Below are positions 1 to 10,063 of a stretch of 64,000 bases of DNA, one piece after another. The notes beneath the pieces are model-generated. The model searched no databases. It worked only from the letters and a program-made list of their open reading frames with translations, and was not told the DNA's origin. Location of the stretch: contig NC_020191.1 of the NCBI RefSeq assembly GCF_000315915.1, forward strand, positions 186,001-250,000, in the 5' to 3' direction. The stretch is from Henningerozyma blattae CBS 6284 (Eukaryota; Ascomycota; Saccharomycetes; Saccharomycetales; Saccharomycetaceae). The position numbers were made by a program, and so were the translations under genes. How positions within the stretch are numbered: position 1 is the stretch's first letter; each line of letters opens with the position of its first letter.

Positions 1-1849
1 CCATTGGTAAAAATTTGGAACCCAAAGATGATGCGACACATGATAAACATTCCAATAAAGGCCATAATTCTTTGTCGTTATCAGGTAATGAAGTCCATTT
101 GTTAATTAGATGTGGTAAGATCATATTCATTGCATTATCATCCAATTCAACTTTTTCAGAAAATCTACCAACAGCGTCATAAAGAATAATTAAATTCTTT
201 TTTTTGTAAAATTTAAAACATTGATCGAAATTTGTTAATAATTGAGTATACAACAAAGTTTCCACTAATTCAGCATCACAATTTTCAATGAAAACAGCGA
301 CGCTACTAATGGCAGCTTCTTGAACATCTTTCTTCTTATCCATTAATGTTTTGATAATTTCTTCAATGACTGGCATTAAAAATTCAGTGTGATCCTTTAA
401 GATCCAAGTAGAAAATCTACTTAAAGTCCAACAGGTGATTTTACGAACAGGAGCCCATTGATCTTTTAATTGTTGAACCAAGAATGGAATCAAAGTAGGT
501 AATTGATCATCGAAATATTTAATCCCCCCTTCAGCCATAGCACCTAAGGCCAATACAGTAGCTTCTCTAATAAACCACTTGTCTGAAGTCAAATGCTCTC
601 TTAAGAATGGGAAGGCAATATTCATTACATCATGAGGTAATAAATTTGTTAGAATATCTAAAGTAGCAGCAGAACATTTTCTTAAATTCCATTGTAAGTC
701 TACATCACCACCATCGTCATCGTCATCACCTTCATCATCATCGTCATCACCACCTTGTGAGTTATCCTTTTTCTTTACAATACGAGGAGCCATTGGCTTA
801 ATATCTTCATCTTTATCTTCTTGGAAGGCATCATCATCGTTTGAGGATTCCAGGATTAAAATGGATTCATCATTATAAACCATTTTACTTAAAAGAACTG
901 GAACCACTGTATCAATATAAGGTTGTAAAATATGTTGTGGAATATTTGAATTAGTGGCCAAAGTATATAAAAATTCACAAGCTTCAATGGCAACTTTTTC
1001 ATCCTTGACTGAACCAATGATATGTAGCATGAATTGAATAATTCCTGATAAGTGAGATATTAATTTATCAGGTCTAAATTCTAGAATTGTAGCAAAAGTG
1101 ATACATATTTGAGTTCTAACTAAATCATCTTCGACGTTTTGAGCCAATGTGAAGATGATGTTTAAATATTCATCCAATCTCGATAAGAAAATTTGATTTT
1201 GTAAAGGAATGATATTATTAATACATTTGATGGATTCTGATCTAATGATATTTGAATCATTGGCAGGGTTTGTAATGAATTGAATGAAATGATCGATTAA
1301 GATTTCCATTGGCTTAATATTTCCTGACCAATCTAATTGGAAAAATTGAGCGCTATCTTCCATTATCTTGGAGAGTGCTTTAATACTTGGTTCATTTCCC
1401 TTTGAAGTCAATTCCAATAATTGTGATAATAATTGCATACCAGTTTGATCATCTCTATTCTGTCTATAATAAGTGGAAAACAAAGTTGTGATGACGATCC
1501 CTGTGACGTTTGTAATAAGAGTATTTGTGGAGTTATAAAGACCATGGATGATATTTGATTTAACATAATTGATATCGAATGATTGTGGAGTTAGCATGGA
1601 ATTTTTCAATAGAATACCTGACGTGGCTCTATTATTCTGAAGTTCCATGGAAGAGAAGTTTTGTTTTAATAAATCGTTAGATTCACCTTCAATTAAGATA
1701 TAACAAAGATAATTTAAATATTCTGGTTGTAATTTGAATTGATCCAATGATTCCATGGCATGGTTTCTTTGAGTTTGATCTGGAGACATGGAGTCTTTCA
1801 ATAGAGTAGATAATTGTAACACCGAAGTGTTATCAGGCGACCATGACAT
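1..1849 (-). CDS. KAP104: Karyopherin beta-2 / transportin Kap104 (partial, N-terminal ~616 residues)
   Basis: Nuclear import receptor that carries PY-NLS cargo (in S. cerevisiae the mRNA-binding proteins Nab2 and Hrp1) through the pore and releases it on Ran-GTP. The minus strand is open from an ATG at 1849 to the window edge, giving about 616 of the ~918 residues usual for the family; the C-terminal HEAT repeats lie outside. The start reads MSWSPDNTSVLQLSTLLKD, followed by the conserved QPEYLNYLCYILIEGE segment and repeated amphipathic helix pairs. An Asp-rich stretch at about residues 360-385 (positions 700-765) corresponds to the acidic H8 loop that lets Ran displace cargo. There is no in-frame stop or frameshift. 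The neighbour downstream of its promoter is BUD14, on the same strand. The identification is firm; only completeness is limited. Confidence 0.93.
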   Translation of the reverse strand, partial: MSWSPDNTSVLQLSTLLKDSMSPDQTQRNHAMESLDQFKLQPEYLNYLCYILIEGESNDLLKQNFSSMELQNNRATSGILLKNSMLTPQSFDINYVKSNIIHGLYNSTNTLITNVTGIVITTLFSTYYRQNRDDQTGMQLLSQLLELTSKGNEPSIKALSKIMEDSAQFFQLDWSGNIKPMEILIDHFIQFITNPANDSNIIRSESIKCINNIIPLQNQIFLSRLDEYLNIIFTLAQNVEDDLVRTQICITFATILEFRPDKLISHLSGIIQFMLHIIGSVKDEKVAIEACEFLYTLATNSNIPQHILQPYIDTVVPVLLSKMVYNDESILILESSNDDDAFQEDKDEDIKPMAPRIVKKKDNSQGGDDDDDEGDDDDDGGDVDLQWNLRKCSAATLDILTNLLPHDVMNIAFPFLREHLTSDKWFIREATVLALGAMAEGGIKYFDDQLPTLIPFLVQQLKDQWAPVRKITCWTLSRFSTWILKDHTEFLMPVIEEIIKTLMDKKKDVQEAAISSVAVFIENCDAELVETLLYTQLLTNFDQCFKFYKKKNLIILYDAVGRFSEKVELDDNAMNMILPHLINKWTSLPDNDKELWPLLECLSCVASSLGSKFLPM

Positions 1850-2256
1850 GTTGTGTGAAAGGGTATATGTGTTGGTGTTTTTGTGTATATCTATAAAATT
1901 ATAGATATCTATATGTGTATATCTCTCTTTCTCTCTCTATTTATATATATAAACATATATATACATATATGTATGTATCTGGATACACCGACATATATGT
2001 ATTTGTATATATTGGTATGTCACTTGATTCCGAAAACTTTTCCTATTGCAAAACAAATTTGCACGTGATAGTCACGCTTATAAAGATACGAAAAATAAAA
2101 GAAGGAATAAAATAATATATACAAAAATAAGTCAAAAAATGTATGTATATATATATAAGTCGAAGTTCACAATGTGGAAGTTCACTAGATGCAGAATAGA
2201 ATAGTATTACAGAATGTGTAGCACAATGATGAATAGTTAATTTTTTTTTTTATATA
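1850..2256. promoter_or_regulatory. KAP104 promoter and BUD14 3' flank
   Basis: This 407 bp gap has the KAP104 5' flank on its left and the BUD14 stop on its right. It holds TA/TATG-rich simple sequence (about 1890-2010) and a CACGTG E-box core in GCACGTGAT at about 2062. I see no gene. The TGATTCCGAAAA at about 2025 resembles part of a yeast CDEIII, but no CDEI plus AT-rich CDEII has the right spacing. Confidence 0.4.
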
Positions 2257-3693
2257 TTACTGTTTGTTTATAGCGATAGGATCCATGGTGAACCTAACAC
2301 GTCCTGTATTTTTCTTTTGTATGATTGGAGTATCCATATCCGATTCACAATAACACATACTTGCTCTTGCATTTTTCCAGGCGTTATGACGTGCCAGACG
2401 TTCTTGACGAGTTTCCAAATAATCTGCAGGGATATATCCGGTCTTTTGATCTCTACACCTACGTACTTTCCAAAGATTATTACAACACGAGTCGTCTAGC
2501 AACTCACAAGGTTCATTACATCTCAAAGCCACTCCTTTGATGGTGTCGTTGGATGAAGTGGAAGAAGAGAGTGGTTTATCCTTTTTCGAGACCAGCTCGT
2601 GATTTATATAGAAATTCAACCATTCTTCATCCAAATCATCTAGGCAATACAAACGATTTGAAGTTAAGTCCGATTCACTTTCCTCGTCGGAATCCTTGTC
2701 GGGGAATAATAATGTTTCATTAGTATCATCATTCGAAAGCTCATCATCCGAATAATACTGTAATAAATCCTCCGAGATATCCATCAACAAATCTTCTTCC
2801 TCTTCTTCAACATCTGCATCTTCATTGTTTGAGCTACTCAAAGTATATGTAGTTACACGTTTACGAGGCTGTACTTCCTCCTCCTCTATAAAGATTTGAG
2901 ATTTCTCATCTTCCTCTTCCTCTTCCTCTTCCTCTTCATCACCACTGACATCACTATCATAACTTTTGGGTCTAGCTACGTTCTTGAACCCCAGAAAATG
3001 GAATCCATTAGAACTAGAATTGTTATTCTTGTTGTAATCGGTATTAGTGTCTGCAGGAGTAGCAGTAGTAACATTAGTTGGTTCGTTTACCCCTGCTCTT
3101 GCAACAGTCTTGGAAAGCATCATATCGGGCGATTCGGATTCGGAGTCGGACGCAGTATCCAAATCAGTCAAACAATCCGAGCCAAGTCCCAGTTCGCCGA
3201 TGTCGTCGGCCGAAAGGAGTCGGCTGTCCATCCGGCTATCGCTCAAATCACGTTCGGAATCGGAATCGGAATCGGAGTTGAGATGGAAGTTACATACACT
3301 ACTATTACGAGAAACACGACCACCACTTTGTTGTGACCTTCTAAGCGTATAGCATGTGTTATCATTGTCTTGTAATGTCAAACTGTTTGAAGAGTTGCTA
3401 TTACTATTGGACAGCTTGATCAGTCCATCGATTTTTTTCTTTTGATAGCTATTCAATAAAGTTCCATCAAAACTCTTATTGAATTTGGCATTGAAAATGT
3501 TTCTAGTGATTAAAGTCATATTGTTTCTATAATCCATATTGCCATTCACATGAATATTCTTGAGGTTTAAATTGCGTAAATCAACATTAGAATTAGGGTT
3601 TGAAATTGAAAGACGTCCAACAGGCATCACATGAAGTGTGCGTGGGCGTGAACAGTAGAAGTCATCGAGTGCAGCAGAGCACGTATCGTTCAT
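2257..3693 (-). CDS. BUD14: Bud14-like SH3-domain protein with a PP1-docking motif (short form)
   Basis: In S. cerevisiae Bud14 targets the PP1 phosphatase Glc7 to the bud cortex, restrains the formin Bnr1 and affects microtubule-cortex contacts. This 478-residue protein is mostly low-complexity: Asp/Ser/Glu-rich stretches at about residues 140-260 and an acidic run at about 255-345. It ends in an SH3-like module (about 375-430) whose tail YIPADYLETRQERLARHN matches the conserved segment of fungal Bud14-type SH3 proteins. A C-terminal RVRF at 465-468 fits the RVxF docking motif for PP1. Identity rests on this plus exact synteny with ADE1 and KIN3. It is much shorter than the ~700 residues of the S. 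cerevisiae protein: the region after the SH3 is almost absent. Expression is probably from the divergent region shared with ADE1. Confidence 0.8.
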   Translation of the reverse strand: MNDTCSAALDDFYCSRPRTLHVMPVGRLSISNPNSNVDLRNLNLKNIHVNGNMDYRNNMTLITRNIFNAKFNKSFDGTLLNSYQKKKIDGLIKLSNSNSNSSNSLTLQDNDNTCYTLRRSQQSGGRVSRNSSVCNFHLNSDSDSDSERDLSDSRMDSRLLSADDIGELGLGSDCLTDLDTASDSESESPDMMLSKTVARAGVNEPTNVTTATPADTNTDYNKNNNSSSNGFHFLGFKNVARPKSYDSDVSGDEEEEEEEEEDEKSQIFIEEEEVQPRKRVTTYTLSSSNNEDADVEEEEEDLLMDISEDLLQYYSDDELSNDDTNETLLFPDKDSDEESESDLTSNRLYCLDDLDEEWLNFYINHELVSKKDKPLSSSTSSNDTIKGVALRCNEPCELLDDSCCNNLWKVRRCRDQKTGYIPADYLETRQERLARHNAWKNARASMCYCESDMDTPIIQKKNTGRVRFTMDPIAINKQ

Positions 3694-4427
3694 AGTGGAG
3701 TGTCAAATAAGAAGGGCATGCCACGTGATAGCGTAGTAAAATATGGCAAGGGACTTTACATGAAACTTGACAAGAAACTTGACAAGGAAAGAAATTTTTT
3801 TTCAATGTGAGGTCAATTGAGCTGAGAAGCTTGGCTTATATAGATGCGATATCTGACGAAAAAGCCTGTGGGGCAGTTTCTCCGGACCGGCCCAAGCCAT
3901 ACATAATAGTAGTAATAATGATAAGACAATGATAAAAGTATTCACGTTGTCCCTTGAAAAAATACAAGGCTCTGAAGGAACTAAGATCACGCGGAAATTG
4001 TTGGGGAGCGACACAAAATGGGCGACGACATAAAACCAAGGCACAGGAATAATTACGGTAAACCAATCGCAGAACGATGGCATGATGGTACGGAGTACGT
4101 AATGGGCAATGGAAGACTGTTCTACAGGCTCCCAGACAATGCCGCAGTGGTAGGTCTAGCCGGAAAAAAAGCCAGATCCCGGAGAAATTCAACCGAGTCT
4201 TGGCATGTGGCGGGGTCTTTTTCCTGCAAAGAAAAGCGGGGTCTTATTTTTTTTATTTATTATTTTTAATGTTGTTGTTGTTTTGTTTCTTTATCGTTCC
4301 TTTACCGGTTTTTTACCATTTTTTGACCATCATTTTTCTTTTTCTAAATTTCCACTTTCTATATCCATTTTCCATTTTCAATGTTGTTTTTTTTTTCATT
4401 TTTCATTTTTCATTTTTCATCTTCTTT

Positions 4428-4433
4428 TGACTC
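4428..4433 (+). promoter_or_regulatory. Bas1-type TGACTC element upstream of ADE1
   Basis: TGACTC lies about 155 bp before the ADE1 ATG. TGACTC is the core bound by Bas1 (with Bas2/Pho2) at purine-synthesis promoters of S. cerevisiae and is also the Gcn4 half-site core. Position and pathway fit; binding is inferred. Confidence 0.5.
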
Positions 4434-4495
4434 GCCCCGAATAAGAATTGGCTGACTTCTTCTATCGATCTATTACCTCTTTAATACAATAATGT

Positions 4496-4503
4496 TATAT
4501 AAG
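4496..4503 (+). promoter_or_regulatory. TATA box of ADE1
   Basis: TATATAAG lies 84-91 bp before the ADE1 ATG, the normal yeast distance, and about 65 bp downstream of the TGACTC site. Confidence 0.55.
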
Positions 4504-4586
4504 GCATACATTTCCAAACTACTCCAAACACACACAACCATCACATTACCTCAACCCATCATCACCCAAAAAAAGAAAAATTTGTC

Positions 4587-5483
4587 ATGGCCATCGTACA
4601 AACTGATTTGCAAGGGGCTTTGCCTCTTGTTGCAAGAGGTAAAGTAAGAGATATCTATCAAATAGACAACGAGACATTGTTGTTTGTTGCTACAGATAGA
4701 ATATCTGCCTACGATGTGATTATGAACAATCCTATCCCAGATAAAGGTATTCTTTTGACGAAATTATCTTTATTTTGGTTCGAATTTTTAAAAGATGTCA
4801 TTCCAAACCATTTGAAAAAAATCCAGAATATAGATTTCGCCGATGGGCAACTCTCCCCTTACAAGTCCCAACTTCAGGACAGATCGTTACTCGTACAGAA
4901 ATGTAAATTGATCCCATTAGAATGTATTGTAAGAGGATATTTGACAGGATCTGCCTATCAAGAATATTTGAAGACTCAAACCGTTCATGGAATGCCCATA
5001 GAAAAGGGTCTTCAACAATCGGCAAAATTTAATAAACCAATTTTCACCCCTTCTACGAAGGCTGAACAAGGTGAACATGATGAAAATATCTCGCTCGAAA
5101 GAGCTATTGAAATCATTGGTAATAAGTCATTGGTAGAAAAAATATCCAAAATCTCGATTGAGCTTTATGAAAGAGCTAGAGATTACGCTTATACAAAGGG
5201 TATCATCATTGCCGACACGAAATTTGAATTCGGGTTGGATGAAAATTCAAACTTGATCCTTATTGATGAGGTCTTGACTCCGGATTCTTCTAGGTTTTGG
5301 AGCAGAGATACTTATCAATTGGGTAAAGATCAAGATTCTTACGACAAACAATTCTTGAGAAATTGGTTAGTTGAAAACAAGTTAAAGGGTGTTCCTGATG
5401 TGACTGTTCCTGATGAAATCATCTCCCAAACACGTGCAAAATATATAGAGGCTTATGAATCCCTAACAGATGAAAAGTATTAA
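4587..5483 (+). CDS. ADE1: Phosphoribosylaminoimidazole-succinocarboxamide (SAICAR) synthetase
   Basis: Joins aspartate to CAIR with ATP, giving SAICAR, the seventh step of de novo purine synthesis; cytosolic. The 298 residues match the monomeric yeast enzyme (306). Diagnostic segments are in order: LPLVARGKVRDIY near the N-terminus, ATDRISAYDVIM, the signature LIPLECIVRGYLTGSA (about 108-123), PIFTPSTKAEQGEHDENIS, IIADTKFEFG and DEVLTPDSSRFW. The start is the first ATG after the T-rich promoter and its N-terminus aligns with the family. It converges with KIN3, leaving only 75 bp between the two stop codons. A TGACTC site and a TATA box upstream suggest control by purine status through Bas1/Bas2. 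Confidence 0.97.
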   Translation: MAIVQTDLQGALPLVARGKVRDIYQIDNETLLFVATDRISAYDVIMNNPIPDKGILLTKLSLFWFEFLKDVIPNHLKKIQNIDFADGQLSPYKSQLQDRSLLVQKCKLIPLECIVRGYLTGSAYQEYLKTQTVHGMPIEKGLQQSAKFNKPIFTPSTKAEQGEHDENISLERAIEIIGNKSLVEKISKISIELYERARDYAYTKGIIIADTKFEFGLDENSNLILIDEVLTPDSSRFWSRDTYQLGKDQDSYDKQFLRNWLVENKLKGVPDVTVPDEIISQTRAKYIEAYESLTDEKY

Positions 5484-5504
5484 CCAAAACGTTTCCTAAA
5501 TTAC

Positions 5505-5516
5505 ATATATACACAT

Positions 5517-5552
<36 letters not shown>

Positions 5553-5553
5553 G
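5505..5553. repeat. Compound (CA)n/(TA)n microsatellite
   Basis: A run of CA dinucleotides followed by TA dinucleotides fills most of the 75 bp between the convergent stops of ADE1 and KIN3. It is a simple repeat likely to vary in length, within the shared 3' UTR zone. Confidence 0.85.
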
Positions 5554-5558
5554 CAATC

Positions 5559-6833
5559 CTACCTTCTATAATACTCCGCTAATCTTTTATCGTAAAACCT
5601 TGGATTATCACTCCCCTTCTTCTTTTGCCCGCTTAAAATCTCTCTGGCTCGTTCTTCAACCGCCGTATCAAATTGTTCTTTTAGTTGATTCAATCCTCTT
5701 TCATATTCTAAAGATTGTTTCTCTAATAATTTTTCAATATTAATTAATTCTTTTTCATAATCCAATAAATTTCTTTCAAATTTCTCCAATTGTAAAGATT
5801 TTCTAGCGGTACGAATTTGAATATCTTGTAATAATTCATATGTAGACGGTCTAGTTCTTAAATTAACATCAATCATGGAATGAATAATGGAATTCAACCC
5901 ATTAGAATAATATTCGGGAATTCGTTCGAACTTCCCACTCTTGATCTTATTAGTTAATTCACTATAAGTCTTGGCTTGAAATGGTGGATGTAATGAACAC
6001 ATCTCAAATATAACACATCCAAGTGACCAAATATCACTTAAAGGTGAATATGGTTGATCATTTAATACTTCAGGTGACATATAATAAGGTGTCCCCACAT
6101 ATGTAGTGGCAAATTGAATACTTGTCTCTAATGATTTAGCTAATCCAAAATCTCCTAATTTCACATTCACAAGATTATAATCTATATTTTCATTTTTATT
6201 ATTCTCAATTTTTTCATTCTTAGTATATCCTTTAAAATTTGTTAATAATCCATTATTATATTGTATGGCCGAATTCTCTATATTTATCTTATTTGGATCA
6301 TCATAACTTAAAAATATATTTCCAGGTTTCAAATCTCGATGAATAACTATATTTTTCCCCTTGGCAGGTTGTTTCATTCGATCATAAATCGTTGTCAAAG
6401 GTGATAAATCTTCCCCATAATGACATTTATATAATGCTGTTAATACCTGTGCAAATATACTCCAAACTATTTTTTCAGGTACATATCTTCTTTCTTGTTT
6501 ATAACGCTTGATCATTTGACTTAAATCTCCCTTATTACAATATTCCATATATAAATATAACACTTCTTTTTGTTCATCAAAATCCCAACTGAAAAATTCA
6601 ACTATATTACTTTGTTTTAATTGTGATACAATAGAACATTCAGCAATCAACTGTTGACGTTCTTTAGAGTTCATATGTCCATATTTAATCTCCTTACGTA
6701 CCATGACAGTCTTTGTAGGATTATAAATGACTTTACGTACTGATCCAAATGATCCTCTACCTATCTCTTCCAAAACTTGGAAATCTGAACGGTGGGGTTT
6801 TTTAATTTCATTTCCTGGTGTTCTTCTATACAT
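5559..6833 (-). CDS. KIN3: NIMA-related serine/threonine kinase Kin3
   Basis: The only NIMA/Nek kinase of S. cerevisiae, linked to mitotic exit and DNA-damage responses. The kinase domain starts at residue 18: glycine loop GRGSFGSV 25-32, ATP-binding Lys47, HRDLKPGN 165-172, DFG 228-230, activation segment with [12 protein letters not shown] low-complexity Asn/Lys insert at about 182-222 sits between the HRD and DFG motifs. The last ~70 residues (about 345-405) are charged and heptad-like, as in the coiled coil that follows the kinase domain in Nek proteins. Length 424, against 435 in S. cerevisiae. All catalytic residues are present. Convergent with ADE1, matching YAR015W/YAR018C synteny. 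Confidence 0.96.
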   Translation of the reverse strand: MYRRTPGNEIKKPHRSDFQVLEEIGRGSFGSVRKVIYNPTKTVMVRKEIKYGHMNSKERQQLIAECSIVSQLKQSNIVEFFSWDFDEQKEVLYLYMEYCNKGDLSQMIKRYKQERRYVPEKIVWSIFAQVLTALYKCHYGEDLSPLTTIYDRMKQPAKGKNIVIHRDLKPGNIFLSYDDPNKINIENSAIQYNNGLLTNFKGYTKNEKIENNKNENIDYNLVNVKLGDFGLAKSLETSIQFATTYVGTPYYMSPEVLNDQPYSPLSDIWSLGCVIFEMCSLHPPFQAKTYSELTNKIKSGKFERIPEYYSNGLNSIIHSMIDVNLRTRPSTYELLQDIQIRTARKSLQLEKFERNLLDYEKELINIEKLLEKQSLEYERGLNQLKEQFDTAVEERAREILSGQKKKGSDNPRFYDKRLAEYYRR

Positions 6834-9189
6834 AATTAAAAATGATCCTTCTTGTAGTGTTGAAATGAATTATTTTAATACTTTAAATCTTTAATTATTT
6901 TTTTTTAATATAAATTCTTTTTTTTTATTTTATTTTCTATACAAGTATAAAAACTAATTGTTTATCATATTGCCAAATTTAGAAAGACGCTGTGAAATGT
7001 CCGAAAAAAGTTGAAATCTAATTGTAAGAAAGATAAAACCCCAAGTTCAAAGATGCTAACTTTCAAGAATGTTGTGAGGTAGAATACTATTAATGACCAG
7101 CGGTCGAACTGTTGAAAACATTGTTGCTCATAGTTTAATTCTTAGTTAAGTAATCTGTTTGAATAATTATTATATTATTATTATAAAAAAATCTCCTTGC
7201 TTCTTTCGAAAGGGAATATATGATATATACAGGATATACAATGAACAGTTATAAACTTTTGGGATATTTTTGTGGTAATTTATACTCCAAAAAATGGACA
7301 GATCCACCATCAACGAATTGATGGTCTGATATTAAAATAGAACCTATCACATCCTAATACCTTCTTAATATCACTACTTGGGTATTTTTAGTAGTGAGGC
7401 CACTTATGCTTAATGCATGTTGGATTATTCATTATATTAAGTTGTTATTAGTTGTTGTATAAAGCTACAATTACGACTAAATTCATACTTTATTAGCTGT
7501 TAACGCAAACCCACGACTTATGACACATAATGCCACAGCTCTGACAATTAAATCTTTAAAATTGTGGTTTTTAAAATAATACTTGGTTACGTGTTTAATT
7601 TGAATTCTATTAAATGCTAAAAATATGGATATAGAACTTTCTTTTTTGTTTTTTCAATTTTTGGTAAGATTTGATGTTATTTACATTATTTAAAGGGAAA
7701 AGACATTTTCATTAATTTAAAAAATAATATATTTATTAATTCATAGAAAAATTAATAACAAATATTTAAAAGTATAAAAATAAAAGTAATAAAGCCCAAA
7801 TGCTCCTAAAAATATTTTTATATATCTAAATCTATATTATGTACAATAGTTTATTTTGCAATTCAGTAAAAAGGCCTATTCGATAGAAAGAAGTTTCTGA
7901 ATAATCTTATTTCTCAAAAATAAAAAAAAGGTTTGCCTACAGCAATGCAACTAAAACCTATTGTAAATTTCAAGATGTCTTTAAAAAACTAGTCGTAACT
8001 CCTAACACTAGAGTGTACTATAGTAAATTATTATTGAATAATTCACACCAATAATTAATTATTTCCTTATATATTCTAACTCTTGTCAAAGAAATATCCT
8101 ACTCAGTAACAACTAGAAACCTTTCTACTTCTACAGGCTTATAAATAGAACCAATCTTTAACCCAACTGCTTCATAAATTTAAGGCTTATTTGTAATAGT
8201 ACATTGTCCAAGAAAACAACTAATAAAAATGGTTGAAAAATAGATACTTTTAAAGCATTTTTTAAACTAAAGAAATTTCAAAGTATTACAGATTATCTAA
8301 GGAAAGGAAACTTGATTTTCTTCATATAAAGCATGTAAGAATGCTATGAAAAAGTCTCTGAATTGTCACTCATTTAGATTAGCATACATGTAAATTGATG
8401 TAGCTAGAAAGTGTTATTTTACCGTGTAGTGTGTGCTACTACATTCTTTGTATTGAAGTATAGTATATTTTGAGGAATAATAGGAGTTAAAAGCGCTGGG
8501 AAATAATATAATTATTTTTCTAATTATTTCGTAAAAAGACATTTTTTTTAAGTGTGTAATTTTCACATGCCTGCTTTGTGATTCATAATTAAGGTATTAG
8601 TTAAATAAGGGGAATGTTCTTTAGAGTTAAAGAACAATTATCAATGAAGCTTGTTTTAGCTTACTATATAAAGAGCATATTTTGTAAATAACTATGAATG
8701 TTTATAGAGTATGTAAAAGAAGTAATCCAAAACTACATCAAAATACATTATTAAATAATGTCAGACTCTCTTCAATTCCAGTAATATTTTGTAAATAAAT
8801 ATAGATATTTATAAAGTATATAAAAGAAATAGTCCAATATTACCTCTAAAAAAGCATTATTAAATAATGCCAGAGTTAGAATAAGATAATAATATTTACG
8901 ACAAAATCTTAAGTCTTGGATATATAACATAGATATTATAAAACAAACATTTCTATTATATAGTGATCTGGCTAGTATTTTACAGATGATTATAACCCTG
9001 ATTATTCTTATAACTATAACTTACTTATCTTATTCTGTGTAATTCTATATAGATGCCTCATGGGCATCGCTATATACAAGCGAGTTTACGCTTCGCAACA
9101 TGTTGATGCGAACTTCTCTGATTTAGTTAGGGCTTGTAAGCTCCTAACCCTTGACACAGTGTACTGACAGTATCATTATGTCACAATTT
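6834..9189. other. Gene-free A+T-rich region upstream of KIN3
   Basis: About 2.4 kb with stops in all frames and no RNA gene that I recognise. It includes the KIN3 promoter next to 6834, the duplicated ~107 bp unit at 8677-8876, and a slightly G+C-richer block at 9050-9170 with short inverted repeats (GATGCC/GGCATC; GTTAGG/CCTAAC). That block directly abuts the LTR and may be a decayed older LTR. In S. cerevisiae the KIN3-YAT1 interval holds CDC15 and several other genes, which are absent here. Confidence 0.6.
8677..8876. repeat. Imperfect tandem duplication, ~107 bp period
   Basis: Two copies start with ATATTTTGTAAATAA at 8677 and 8784 and both run through TTTATARAGTATRTAAAAGAA to a conserved CATTATTAAATAATG near their ends (about 8747 and 8855). 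Scattered substitutions show it is not very recent. No coding potential; the cause is unknown. Confidence 0.7.
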
Positions 9190-9603
9190 TGTTGTAGATG
9201 AGATCGACTTTATACTCATCTACAAGTTGCTAACTAGAAATTGTACACAACACTGAGCAGCTGCTAGTTGCATCCCTGTGAATATCTGTTCGATGCATAA
9301 TCTTTATTAGTTAGCCAGCATTACTCAAACTGTGCACTCCTACCCTTGTAAGTAAGTTCATAAACAGACCAATTAAAGTAAAATGGAAAAGCTGGCGTTG
9401 ACCTTTGAAAAGTATTTAAAGGCCAGCTTTTCAGACTTAAGACATAAATTAATAGGTCTTTTATACAGTTATTTAGTTTAAAAAGAACAACAATTATATT
9501 CGTAAGTTCGAAGTATTAACTGGTGTTAAGTTGATAAGATTGTTACGTTAAGTTTTGGTAGTTACTATTTAAGTATATCGTACTTCTAAGTTGGTTTACA
9601 ACA
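9190..9603 (+). mobile_element. Solo LTR, Ty3/gypsy-type family (copy A)
   Basis: 414 bp bounded by the inverted termini TGTTGTA and TACAACA. Two near-identical copies are at 39569-39983 and 56165-56579. Its right end is 17 bp before tRNA-Glu. Termini and tRNA distance are those of the Ty3 sigma LTR of S. cerevisiae. No internal gag/pol is present on either side, so it is a solo LTR left by recombination. The flanking 5-mers (AATTT and ATTTC) do not form a clean target duplication. Confidence 0.85.
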
Positions 9604-9620
9604 ATTTCAACAAATAATAA

Positions 9621-9692
9621 TCCGATATAGTGTAACGGCTATCACATCACGCTTTCACCGTGGAGACCGGGGTTCGACTCCCCGTATCGGAG
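9621..9692 (+). tRNA. tE(UUC): tRNA-Glu (anticodon UUC)
   Basis: 72 nt, with acceptor stem TCCGATA/TATCGGA and anticodon TTC within CACGCTTTCACCGTG. The D-arm includes AGTGTAACGGCTATCAC (A box) and the T-arm includes GGTTCGACTCC (B box). No intron. T-runs follow within 10-45 bp and can terminate Pol III. Confidence 0.97.
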
Positions 9693-9736
9693 CATTTCTT
9701 TTGTGTAACGATTTTTTTTGCTTTGCTACTCCCAGT

Positions 9737-10063
9737 AGTATATCTTTTTGGCTGCTAGTTTAATACCAACTGTTTATTAAACTATACAACTATATACCTG
9801 AGCCTATGTAAGTTAAATATTATTATTATTACGTTCAGATTTGTTCGCTATACACTTCCATCTTTTGTATTTCGTTCTTTTGTCTTCTAGTTCTTACTTC
9901 TTTGTTCTACTTTAACCCTCTAGTTTATTCTTTTTAGCTTTAGATTCTTATATAGAATTTATGTTCATGATTCACTTGTTAATCTACATGTTCATTCCGT
10001 TATCACGTGATCATGGTTATACACGTGACTAACGTATCTCACACTATGTGACATTTTGCAACT
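9737..10063 (+). repeat. Dispersed repeat family 2, copy 1 (probable LTR remnant)
   Basis: About 325 bp that aligns almost end to end with 55736-56066. Shared landmarks include CCTATGTAAGTTAAATATT, ACGTTC-GATTTGTTC-CTATACACTTCCATCTTTT and the 10-bp palindrome ATCACGTGAT (10002-10011). Size, copy number and position beside a tRNA gene suggest an LTR of a family other than Ty3-like. The exact ends are not fixed, because no clean target duplication is visible. Confidence 0.65.

Larger units (their letters stand above)
3694..4586. promoter_or_regulatory. Divergent promoter region BUD14 / ADE1
   Basis: This 893 bp region separates two divergent genes. The BUD14-proximal part (3830-4210) is richer in G+C and has the overlapping short frames 3802-4083 (-) and 4018-4269 (+), which look random. 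The ADE1-proximal part (4230-4430) is a strongly T-rich strand of the kind that excludes nucleosomes, followed by the Bas1-type site and TATA box listed separately. No extra gene is supported. Confidence 0.5.

Noticed and set aside
2025..2070. Possible centromere (TGATTCCGAAAA near a CACGTGAT)
   Set aside because: CDEI, an ~80-bp AT-rich CDEII and CDEIII are not in the required order and spacing.
3802..4269. Overlapping short ORFs between BUD14 and ADE1
   Set aside because: Several frames on both strands are open by chance in a short G+C-richer stretch. None resembles a known protein, and both neighbours need this region as promoter.
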